From assembly GCA_913043805.1 (NCBI GenBank), contig CAJWMX010000178.1, positions 1-6,299 on the forward strand: DNA of 6,299 nucleotides, given 5' to 3'. Below the pieces are notes generated by a model. The model did no database searches, was not told the origin of the DNA, and saw only the letters and a list, made by a program, of their open reading frames with translations. Both the position numbers and the translations under genes were made by a program. Shown here piece by piece: positions 1 through 5,826 of this stretch. Position 1 is the first letter of the stretch. Each line of letters starts with the position of its first letter. This DNA comes from an uncultured Acidobacteriota bacterium. GTDB lineage: Bacteria; Acidobacteriota; Vicinamibacteria; Vicinamibacterales; UBA8438.

Positions 1-12
1 CTGTTTCCGCAT
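1..12 (-). CDS. Start of a minus-strand gene cut by the left edge (first four codons, MRKQ)
   Basis: An ATG on the minus strand (bases 12-10) is preceded by a purine-rich Shine-Dalgarno, AGGAGGA at 27-21, with 8 bases between it and the start codon. This is the strongest ribosome binding site in the window. Only Met-Arg-Lys-Gln can be read before the edge. A short basic start is compatible with a signal peptide or a cytoplasmic protein, so no function can be assigned. It lies in the same orientation as, and 141 bases downstream of, the small gene at 489-154. The two may share a transcript or be independent. Confidence 0.5.
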
Positions 13-20
13 CGCGTTCC

Positions 21-27
21 TCCTCCT
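21..27 (-). promoter_or_regulatory. Strong Shine-Dalgarno for the gene leaving the left edge
   Basis: Read on the minus strand this is AGGAGGA within a longer purine run (GGGAAGGAGGAGGAA, 31-17), 8 bases before the ATG at 12-10. It decides that start and is the main evidence that a gene begins here. Confidence 0.55.
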
Positions 28-59
28 TCCCACCGGGTACCCACGGCGATCCCACCGGG
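28..59. repeat. Pair of 10-bp direct repeats TCCCACCGGG, 22 bp apart
   Basis: TCCCACCGGG occurs at 28-37 and again at 50-59, a start-to-start distance of 22 bp or about two helical turns. The palindrome GGGTACCC (35-42) overlaps the first copy. On the minus strand the repeats lie just upstream of, and touching, the Shine-Dalgarno of the left-edge gene. An operator or a 5'-UTR element is possible. A chance repeat in GC-rich DNA cannot be excluded. Confidence 0.35.
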
Positions 60-126
60 CGGTCTAGGGAAATCACGTGCATCCACATCGCGCCGGAGCT
101 CGGTCCGGCACCTTGACGTCAGGGAA

Positions 127-143
127 TCGGGGCATCGCCCCGA
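127..143 (-). terminator. Short GC hairpin after the small minus-strand gene; weak terminator candidate
   Basis: TCGGGGC (127-133) and GCCCCGA (137-143) form a perfect 7-bp stem with a 3-base loop. It starts 10 bases past the TAG stop (156-154) of the small minus-strand gene. On the minus strand the following bases (ATTCCCTG) are not a real U-tract, so intrinsic termination is doubtful. It may only stabilise the mRNA end. The rest of 13-153 shows only the direct repeats and the palindromes CACGTG (75-80 region) and TGACGTCA (114-121). I see no convincing sigma-70 promoter there. Confidence 0.25.
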
Positions 144-153
144 GGCGGAGGGT

Positions 154-489
154 CTACAGCGGGATGACGACTGTCAGCGGAGAGATGTGCTGCCGAGGAC
201 AGACATCTGGTGCGCCCGAACGCTGGGCACCCGAGCCCCTCCCCCCGGCCGGGTGGGATCCGACCACCGTGTGGAGTGCGGGAGACGACGCGGCGGACGC
301 CGCGCGAGCCGCCTGCCAGACCGCCACCGACGCTGATGGCGGATCGGCGCTGGTGCTCGATGGCGCGTCCGTCCCCGGCTGCGGGACGCCGTCCGCAACG
401 TCGAGCATGGCCGCTCCGGTGACAACGACACCGGTCCCGGCGGGCCAGAGGAGACCGACCAGTAGCAGGCTGAACAGCACGAACCGCAT
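154..489 (-). CDS. Possible small secreted hypothetical protein (111 aa)
   Basis: Not a family I recognise. From the ATG at 489-487 the product starts Met-Arg-Phe followed by a hydrophobic stretch (residues 3-14, FVLFSLLLVGLL) and then a small-residue region. This looks like a signal peptide or a single N-terminal anchor. The rest is low-complexity Ala/Ser/Pro/Gly-rich, with one cysteine (residue 97) and a hydrophobic tail (LTVVIPL). An upstream in-frame ATG at 576 would overlap the start codon of the divergent gene and adds no recognisable sequence, so the inner start is preferred. The only purine run is GAGGG directly abutting the ATG, too close for a good Shine-Dalgarno. The opposite-strand reading frame is Arg/Pro-rich and looks like a shadow. 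Composition and the hydrophobic N-terminus favour a real gene, but a non-coding stretch remains possible. Confidence 0.4.
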   Translation of the reverse strand: MRFVLFSLLLVGLLWPAGTGVVVTGAAMLDVADGVPQPGTDAPSSTSADPPSASVAVWQAARAASAASSPALHTVVGSHPAGGRGSGAQRSGAPDVCPRQHISPLTVVIPL

Positions 490-574
490 CCCTCGATGAT
501 AGATCAGAGCCAGTATGGAATAATCGTCGGTTCTGCCGGTCCCCCGGCACAACCCAGAGAAGGAACGAAGCACC
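490..574. promoter_or_regulatory. Divergent intergenic region, probable promoter of the five-gene operon
   Basis: This is the only relatively AT-rich patch in the window (TATGGAATAAT, 514-524). It lies between the minus-strand small gene and the plus-strand operon. TATGGA (514-519) or AATAAT (519-524) could be a plus-strand -10, and CATACT (517-512) a minus-strand -10. No good -35 pairs with any of them, so no single promoter is called. An imperfect inverted repeat, CGATGAT (494-500) and ATCGTCG (523-529, one G-T mismatch), flanks the patch. GCCGG/CCGGC (535-539 and 544-548) forms a small hairpin in the leader. The ribosome binding site for the first operon gene is GAGAAGGA (557-564), 10 bases before the ATG. 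Confidence 0.4.
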
Positions 575-1927
575 ATGACCTACGTCAGTCCCAGACACCG
601 CCCCTCGTCGCTGCTGGCCGCAACCGTCCTGGCAACCAGCATCGGTTGCGCGGACCCGGCCGTCACCCAACCGGTCGAAGCGGAACAGGCACCCGAGATG
701 CGGCCGCTGAGCCGTGAGGTCTACGAGGACAAGGTCGCGGGCGGCTGGATCGGCCAGGCCGTCGGGGTGCTCTTCGGCGCGCCCACCGAGTTCCTGTGGC
801 CCGGTGAGATCATTCCGCACGACTTCGACGGCTACTATCGCCTGAAGCCCGAGCTCTACTACGAAGAGGCCCGCCCCTACATCGAAGCCCAGCAGTATCA
901 GGAAATGCTGGAGATCATGCGGCGATACAAGAACGACCGCGAGAACTGGGAGCCCTACACGCCGCAGCAGATGCCCTCCCAGGACGACCTGTATATCGAG
1001 TTCCTGTTCCTCCATTCGTTCCAGGAACATGGCCTCGATGTCACCGACCGACAGATGGCCGAAGCCTGGGTGAGCTATCTGGACCCGAACATGATCTGGG
1101 GCGCCAACAAGAACGCCTTCGAGAACTTTGAGGCCGACGTGTGGCCGCCGCGGTCAGGGAATCCTGATCACAGCTCGCTGGGCAACGCCATCGACTTCCA
1201 GATCGAATCCGACATCTTCGGTCTCATCTCCCCAGGACTCCCACAGGCCAGCAATCGCCTTGCCGACCGCGCCGGCCACCTGATGAACTACGGAGACGGG
1301 GTCTATGCCGGGATGGCGATCGCCGCCATGTACGGAGAGGCGTTCTTCGAGAGCGACGTCCGACGGTTGATCGACCACAGCCTGTCGGTCATCCCGCCCG
1401 AGAGCGGCTATGCCGAGATGATCCACGACGTCATCGCGGCGCATGATGCGAACCCCAACGACTGGGAGGCGGCCTGGAAGGTCATCTTCGACAAGTGGGG
1501 ACAGTTTCTTGGTCTCGATGTGCGCACCAATGGCGCCTGCGTCTATCTCGGGCTCCTCTATGGTGAGGGCGACTTCTGGAAGACGATGAACATCTCGATG
1601 CGGTGCGGCCTCGACAGCGACTGCAACCCGTCGACCTCAGCCGGCATCATCGGCACGATCCTGGGCATGTCGAACATCCCCGCCCCCTGGAACGAACTGC
1701 GTGACCTCCCGATCAGCAATACGTCAGCGACCCGCAACCGGCTCACCGTCGATGAGATCTACCCCGAGGTGATCCAGTGGGACGAGATCATCGCGGCCAC
1801 CGTGGAGGTGGGCCACGAGAACATCCTGGCCAACGGCGGAGAAGTCACCGCGAACCAGATCGCGATCCCCCGCCAGGAACCGGTCATTCCGGCGCTGGAG
1901 CAGGTCGCAGGTGAGGAGCCTCGATAA
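575..1927 (+). CDS. Exported (probable lipoprotein) ADP-ribosylglycohydrolase family protein
   Basis: This 450-aa protein belongs to the ADP-ribosylglycohydrolase (DraG/ARH) superfamily, metal-dependent enzymes that cleave ADP-ribose-type glycosidic bonds. An N-terminal hydrophobic stretch (residues 11-24) ends in SIGC with Cys25, a weak lipobox, so it probably acts outside the cytoplasm. Family landmarks appear in order: GGWIGQAVGVLFGAPTEF (56-73), the acidic DDLY (137-140), WGAN (175-178), YGDGVYAG (239-246) and the C-terminal CGLDSDCNPSTSAGIIG (344-360), followed by the usual IPAPW (368-372). Asp137/138 and Asp347/349 are where the family binds its two metal ions. The first motif has Val65 where DraG-type enzymes usually have Asp (GD). 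The start is set by GAGAAGGA upstream and by the signal peptide. Its stop codon directly abuts the GTG of the binding protein, tying it to the importer. The family is near certain. The substrate is unknown and could be a nucleoside-like or glycoside compound rather than ADP-ribosyl protein. Confidence 0.88.
   Translation: MTYVSPRHRPSSLLAATVLATSIGCADPAVTQPVEAEQAPEMRPLSREVYEDKVAGGWIGQAVGVLFGAPTEFLWPGEIIPHDFDGYYRLKPELYYEEARPYIEAQQYQEMLEIMRRYKNDRENWEPYTPQQMPSQDDLYIEFLFLHSFQEHGLDVTDRQMAEAWVSYLDPNMIWGANKNAFENFEADVWPPRSGNPDHSSLGNAIDFQIESDIFGLISPGLPQASNRLADRAGHLMNYGDGVYAGMAIAAMYGEAFFESDVRRLIDHSLSVIPPESGYAEMIHDVIAAHDANPNDWEAAWKVIFDKWGQFLGLDVRTNGACVYLGLLYGEGDFWKTMNISMRCGLDSDCNPSTSAGIIGTILGMSNIPAPWNELRDLPISNTSATRNRLTVDEIYPEVIQWDEIIAATVEVGHENILANGGEVTANQIAIPRQEPVIPALEQVAGEEPR
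1912..1918 (+). promoter_or_regulatory. Ribosome binding site for the binding-protein GTG start
   Basis: TGAGGAG lies inside the last codons of the preceding gene, 9 bases before the GTG at 1928. It supports this non-ATG start, which immediately follows the TAA stop (1925-1927), and points to termination-reinitiation coupling. Confidence 0.65.
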
Positions 1928-2917
1928 GTGCGAACTCGATGGACCAGGTCCCGACTTGTCTCACTCCCGACCCTCGTCACGTACGGGCTGCTCGGCATGG
2001 CCTGCGCCGGCTCGCCGGCGCCGACTGATGACGCCGGCGCTCCCGCCGCGGCGAACGAGCGCCCGGTCGTGGCGCTGGTCATGAAGTCGCTGGCCAACGA
2101 ATTCTTCCTGACGATGGAAGACGGCGCGCGAGCCCACCAGCAGGCCAACCCGAACCGCTATGAGCTGGTCGCCGAGGGCATCAAGGACGAGTTGGATGTC
2201 GCGCGACAGATCGACCTCGTCGAGCAAATGATTGCTCGCGGCGCGGACGTGCTCGTGCTGGCGCCGGCCGACTCGCAGGCCCTGGTCTCGGCCGCCGCCG
2301 GCGCCGTCGAGGCCGGCCTGACGGTGGTCAATATCGACAATCGGCTCGACGCGGATGCCCTGGCTGAGCGTGGTCTCGAGATTCCTTTCGTCGGCCCGGA
2401 CAATCGCGGCGGAGCGAGGCAAGCCGGTGAAGTCCTTGCCGCCACGCTGAACGCCGGCGACGAAGTGGCCATCATCGAGGGTGCCCCCGGCGCCTACAAC
2501 GCAATCCAGCGACGCCTCGGATTCGAGGACGCGATGCAGGCGGCCGGGATGTCCGTCGTGGCCTCGCAGTCTGGCTACTGGGAGATGGACCGCGCCAACG
2601 GGGTCGCCGCGGCGCTGCTCCTGGCCCATCCGGACCTGACGGCGCTGCTGTGCGCCAACGACAGCATGGCGCTGGGTGCGGCCGCCGCCGTGCGGGCCGC
2701 GGGGCGCGAGGACGACGTCGCCATCGTCGGATTCGACAACATCTCCGCCGTACAGGAGTTGGTCCGGGACGGGACGGTGCTGGCCACCGTCGACCAGCAT
2801 GCGGACCAGATCGCCGTCAACGGCATCGAACACGCGCTGGTGATCCTGGACAGTGGCGAAACGCCTGCCGATCTCCAGACCGACGTCACGTTGATCACCG
2901 CCGACACGATCCCATGA
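1928..2917 (+). CDS. Sugar ABC importer substrate-binding protein, RbsB-like, probable lipoprotein
   Basis: This 329-aa protein is a type I periplasmic binding protein (Peripla_BP_4, ribose-binding group). It captures a sugar-like ligand and delivers it to the permease. The basic N-terminus (MRTRWTRSR) and hydrophobic stretch end at Cys26 in LLGMAC. The -3 residue is Gly, so the lipobox is atypical. A Ala/Pro/Asp linker precedes the first beta strand, PVVALVMKSLANEFF (46-60). Compared from memory with E. coli RbsB, several ligand residues are kept: Asn57, Phe59 and Phe60, Asp137, Asn244, Asp270 and Gln290. Others differ: Ala112 for Asn64, Asn138 for Arg90 and probably Met220 for Phe164. A sugar ligand is therefore likely, but ribose itself is not assured. 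The GTG start is supported by its ribosome binding site and by the exported N-terminus. The end overlaps the ATPase start as ATGA. Confidence 0.9.
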   Translation: MRTRWTRSRLVSLPTLVTYGLLGMACAGSPAPTDDAGAPAAANERPVVALVMKSLANEFFLTMEDGARAHQQANPNRYELVAEGIKDELDVARQIDLVEQMIARGADVLVLAPADSQALVSAAAGAVEAGLTVVNIDNRLDADALAERGLEIPFVGPDNRGGARQAGEVLAATLNAGDEVAIIEGAPGAYNAIQRRLGFEDAMQAAGMSVVASQSGYWEMDRANGVAAALLLAHPDLTALLCANDSMALGAAAAVRAAGREDDVAIVGFDNISAVQELVRDGTVLATVDQHADQIAVNGIEHALVILDSGETPADLQTDVTLITADTIP

Positions 2918-4458
2918 CCGACCCCGGGGCGGTGTTCGTCGCCACAGGGCTCGAGAAGCGCTATGACGTCCCGGTGCTCACGGGCGTCGATCTCGATCTC
3001 AGGCCGGGCGAATGCCATGCCCTCGTGGGTGAGAACGGCGCCGGCAAGACCACGCTCGTCAAGATCCTCTCGGGACTGACCCCGGCCTCGGCGGGCGGCA
3101 TGATGCTAGATGGCGCGGCGTATCGCCCCAGAGACCGTGCCGAGGCGACGTCTCGCGGTGTTCGCACCGTGCTTCAGGAACTGGTCGCGGTCGAAACATT
3201 GACCGTCGCTGAGAGCCTGTTCCTCGAGCGGTGGCCCCATCGCTGGGGCTGGATCGATCGGGACGCGCTCGCCCGTGAGAGTCGCCCTCTCCTGGACCGG
3301 GTTGGCCTGCAGCACCTCGACCCGGGGCAGCCGATGGCGAGCCTGGGCATCGGCCAGCGCCAGCTTGTGGAGATTGCGGCGGCGGTCCATCGACCGTGCC
3401 GACTCCTGTTGCTGGATGAGCCCACCGCTGCGCTGACCGACGCCGAAGCCCAGCGTCTCTTCGAGGTGCTGGCCGACCTGCAGGCCCGCGGCACCGCCCT
3501 GCTCTACATCTCGCACCGGCTCGAAGAGATCCGCCGCCTGGCCGATCGGGTCACCGTGCTGCGCGATGGACGGGTCGTGGCCTCGGAGCCGATCGCGGCC
3601 GTGTCGACCGATGCACTGATCCAGTTGATGGTCGGTCGGACCGTCTCGGAGGCGATTACCCGCACCACGCCAGCCACGGACCGGCCCGCGCTCCAGGTCC
3701 GTGGTCTCGACGCCGGACCCGCCGTCCAGGACATCAGCTTCGACGTCCACTGGGGCGAGGTCCTGGGATTCGCGGGACTGGTCGGGGCCGGTCGGAGCGA
3801 AACGATGCGAGCCGTCTATGGCGCCGACGACGCACATCGCGGAGAGGTACGGATCGATGGGGGCGAGGGTGGCCAGCGATTCGCCTCTCCGGGTCAGGCC
3901 GTGGAGCAGGGTATCGCCATGCTGGGCGAGGACCGGTACCGACAGGGCCTGCTCGGTACGCTGCCGGTCCGCGTCAACGTCGCCCTGGCCTGCCTGGGCC
4001 GTCTCGCCCGTCGGCTGGGCTGGATGGATCGCACGGCCGAGCAGACCGCGGTCGACGCACTGATCCGCCGACTCCGGGTCAAGTGCACGTCGGCCGAGCA
4101 GCCGGTCGACCACCTCAGCGGTGGAAACCAGCAGAAGAGCCTGATCGCTCGCTGGCTGCTCCGTGAGCCGCGGATCCTGATCTTCGACGAACCGACCCGC
4201 GGCATCGATGCCGGCGCGCGCGCCGAGGTCCATCAGCTGGTGGCTGGACTGGCCGACGGCGGAAGCGCCGTGCTGCTAGTGTCCTCTGATCTGCGGGAGC
4301 TGACGACGCTGTCGGACCGGATTGCGGTCCTCTCGAAAGGCCGCCTCGTGGCCACCTTCGAGGGCCCCGACTTCGATCCCGAGGCGATCATGACCGCCGC
4401 CTTCAGCGGCCACGTCGCCCCACACTTAACGCCGCCGGACCACGCTGACCATGCGTGA
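2914..4458 (+). CDS. Sugar ABC importer ATP-binding protein, RbsA/MglA type (two ATPase domains)
   Basis: This 514-aa protein is close to the usual ~500 aa for this family. It is the cytoplasmic energy-coupling subunit, with two fused nucleotide-binding domains. Domain 1 has Walker A GENGAGKTT (39-47), Q-loop Gln88, signature LGIGQRQ (144-150), Walker B LLLLDEP (164-170) and H-loop His201. Domain 2 has the degenerate Walker A GLVGAGRSE (288-296) typical of the family, the signature LSGGNQQK (401-408), and Walker B ILIFDEP followed by TRGID (421-432). The usual SSELPE motif reads SSDLRE (457-462). Both domains are intact, with one probably weakly hydrolytic, as in homologues. An open frame runs upstream to 2650, but that extension is Arg-rich and lies within the binding-protein gene. 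The ATG at 2914, overlapping the TGA at 2915-2917, gives the correct N-terminus. No clear Shine-Dalgarno is seen, so translation is probably coupled. Confidence 0.95.
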   Translation: MTDPGAVFVATGLEKRYDVPVLTGVDLDLRPGECHALVGENGAGKTTLVKILSGLTPASAGGMMLDGAAYRPRDRAEATSRGVRTVLQELVAVETLTVAESLFLERWPHRWGWIDRDALARESRPLLDRVGLQHLDPGQPMASLGIGQRQLVEIAAAVHRPCRLLLLDEPTAALTDAEAQRLFEVLADLQARGTALLYISHRLEEIRRLADRVTVLRDGRVVASEPIAAVSTDALIQLMVGRTVSEAITRTTPATDRPALQVRGLDAGPAVQDISFDVHWGEVLGFAGLVGAGRSETMRAVYGADDAHRGEVRIDGGEGGQRFASPGQAVEQGIAMLGEDRYRQGLLGTLPVRVNVALACLGRLARRLGWMDRTAEQTAVDALIRRLRVKCTSAEQPVDHLSGGNQQKSLIARWLLREPRILIFDEPTRGIDAGARAEVHQLVAGLADGGSAVLLVSSDLRELTTLSDRIAVLSKGRLVATFEGPDFDPEAIMTAAFSGHVAPHLTPPDHADHA

Positions 4459-5389
4459 AGGACTGAGCCTTGTCGGCGTCCTCGTCGCGCTGAGTCTCGG
4501 CTTCGGCCTGCTGAGCGAGACGTTTCTGACCAGCGCCTCGCTGGCCACGATCGCCAACCAGTTGCCCACCGCCCTCACCCTCGCCGTGGCTATGACGCTG
4601 GTCCTGGTCGCGGGCGAGATCGACCTCTCGGTCGGATCGGTGCTGGCCGTCAGCCAGGGCGTGCTCGGAGTCGCCATGACCCAGCTCGGCTGGAGCTGGC
4701 CGGCGGCGATCGCGGCAGGCTTGACCACCGGCCTACTCGCGGGGCTGGTCAACGGCGCCATCGTCGTCCGCTGGGCCCTTCCGTCCTTCATCGTGACCCT
4801 GGGCATGATGGAGGCGGCGCGGGGGGGCGCCTATCTCGTGACCGGGTCGCGGACGCAATACATCGGCGCCGACATCGAGTGGCTGGCCGACATCTCCTGG
4901 CTCGGGCTCTCGGCTCCATTCCTTGCCGCGGTCGCGCTGGTCATCCTGGCCGAGGTGCTGCTGACCCGGACCGTGCTCGGACGCCAGGCGATCGCCATCG
5001 GCACCAACGAAGAGGCGGTGCGCCTGGCCGGTATCGACACGCGGCGGGTCAAACTGACCATCTTCGCGCTGGCCGGTCTGCTGGCCGCCGTCGCGGGTGT
5101 GATGCAGGTCGCCCGGCTGGCCTCGGCCGACCCCAACGCCGGGACCGGGTTCGAGTTGAGCGCCATCGCGGCGGCGGTCATCGGGGGCACCCGGTTGATG
5201 GGTGGCAGGGGCTCGGCCGTGAACAGTTCGCTCGGGGTGGTGATCATGGGCGTGCTGGCCACGGGACTGACCCAGATCGGCGTCCAGGACCCGACCAAAC
5301 GGCTCGTCACCGGCGGCGTGATCGTCCTGGCGGTGATCGCCGACGTGTATCGTCAACGCTGGGCGGGCGCCAGACAGCACGCGGCCTAG
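4451..5389 (+). CDS. Sugar ABC importer permease, RbsC-like (BPD_transp_2 family)
   Basis: This 312-aa inner-membrane protein forms the transport channel. It has about eight to ten hydrophobic segments, including roughly 5-24, 36-55, 81-105, 148-172, 199-225, 256-276 and 284-301. Family hallmarks include LVAGEIDLSVGSV (52-64; the consensus usually has GGIDLSVGS), PSFIVTLGMM (111-120) followed by ARGG, the coupling-helix-like AIGTNEEAVRLAGI (182-195) and GGTRLMGGRGS (245-255). The C-terminal hydrophobic strand ends in IADVY. It overlaps the ATPase gene by 8 bases (ATGCGTGA), so translation is probably coupled; its own Shine-Dalgarno is weak. Only one permease gene is present, which would imply a homodimer as in the ribose system. 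The length is normal and there are no visible lesions. Confidence 0.94.
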   Translation: MREGLSLVGVLVALSLGFGLLSETFLTSASLATIANQLPTALTLAVAMTLVLVAGEIDLSVGSVLAVSQGVLGVAMTQLGWSWPAAIAAGLTTGLLAGLVNGAIVVRWALPSFIVTLGMMEAARGGAYLVTGSRTQYIGADIEWLADISWLGLSAPFLAAVALVILAEVLLTRTVLGRQAIAIGTNEEAVRLAGIDTRRVKLTIFALAGLLAAVAGVMQVARLASADPNAGTGFELSAIAAAVIGGTRLMGGRGSAVNSSLGVVIMGVLATGLTQIGVQDPTKRLVTGGVIVLAVIADVYRQRWAGARQHAA

Positions 5390-5400
5390 CAGCCCGTGGT

Positions 5401-5406
5401 GAGGAG
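5401..5406 (+). promoter_or_regulatory. Ribosome binding site for the reductase-like gene
   Basis: GAGGAG sits 7 bases before the ATG at 5414. It decides between this start and the upstream in-frame GTG codons at 5396 and 5399. It shows that this gene is translated independently of the permease. Confidence 0.65.
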
Positions 5407-5413
5407 CAATGCC

Positions 5414-5818
5414 ATGAACAAGGCGGTCAAGATCGCCGTCGTGATCGTGGGAATCTATGTCGTCCTCGTGATCGCCTTCGAGTCGATGCTCGGCTATGTC
5501 CAGCCGGGTGGTGATGCCGCGCTGGTGATCACCACCTTCGACGCCGATGGCACCGCGTATGACCGTGTGGTGTCGCCCTACGAGACCGACGGTCAGCTCT
5601 ATGTCTCCGCCAATCACTGGCCACGGACCTGGTATCGCCGCGTCCTGGCAAACCCGGACGTCCGGGCGACGGTCGACGGCTCGACCGGAGACTATCGGGC
5701 AGTCCCGGTCAACGGCGCCAAACACGACCGTGTCGACGCGGCGCACCCGCACACGCTCATGTTCAAGATCATGACGGGGTTCCCACCCAGACGGGTGGTC
5801 CGGCTCGACCCTAGGTAG
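5414..5818 (+). CDS. Membrane-anchored F420H2-dependent quinone/nitroreductase-like protein
   Basis: This 134-aa protein has one N-terminal hydrophobic segment (residues 6-22) followed by a compact beta-rich domain. The segment LYVSANHWPRTWYRRVLANP (62-81) and the ending FPPRRVVRLDPR resemble the deazaflavin-dependent nitroreductase/quinone reductase fold (Ddn-like, PF04075), where the 'W...L.ANP.V' pattern is conserved. This is a pattern match, not a proven assignment. A related split-barrel flavin protein is the main alternative. The start at 5414 is chosen because GAGGAG (5401-5406) lies 7 bases before it. An in-frame GTG at 5396 would swallow that ribosome binding site and add six residues before the anchor. 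It follows the permease by 24 bases and probably shares the transcript. Its link to sugar import is unclear; it may just be carried along. It ends 8 bases from the stop of the convergent ferredoxin gene. Confidence 0.72.
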   Translation: MNKAVKIAVVIVGIYVVLVIAFESMLGYVQPGGDAALVITTFDADGTAYDRVVSPYETDGQLYVSANHWPRTWYRRVLANPDVRATVDGSTGDYRAVPVNGAKHDRVDAAHPHTLMFKIMTGFPPRRVVRLDPR

Positions 5819-5826
5819 GCCGTCGG

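Noticed and set aside
77..499. Plus-strand open frame of 140 codons in the upstream region
   Set aside because: It is Arg/Pro/Thr-rich with no hydrophobic core, no ribosome binding site and no motif. The opposite strand has a better candidate.
119..1030. Minus-strand open frame of 303 codons across the operon start
   Set aside because: It is antisense to the hydrolase N-terminus and the promoter gap. No family motifs are visible and it is low-complexity in its second half.
1961..2833. Minus-strand open frame of 290 codons opposite the binding-protein gene
   Set aside because: It is Arg/His/Asp/Gly-rich without domain features, a shadow of the well-supported plus-strand gene.
2650..2913. Upstream extension of the ATPase frame by 88 codons
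   Set aside because: The extension is Arg-rich, overlaps the binding-protein gene fully, and the family N-terminus matches the ATG at 2914.
3106..4233. Long minus-strand open frame (375 codons) opposite the ATPase gene
   Set aside because: It is antisense to a gene with all ABC motifs intact. Long open antisense frames are expected in GC-rich coding DNA, and I recognise no domain.
5396..5413. GTG starts at 5396 and 5399 for the reductase-like gene
   Set aside because: They would place the GAGGAG ribosome binding site inside the coding region. The ATG at 5414 has that site at ideal spacing.
4733..5752. Minus-strand open frame of 339 codons opposite the permease and reductase-like genes
   Set aside because: It spans two supported genes, is His/Asp/Arg-rich with no motif, and is typical of a shadow frame.
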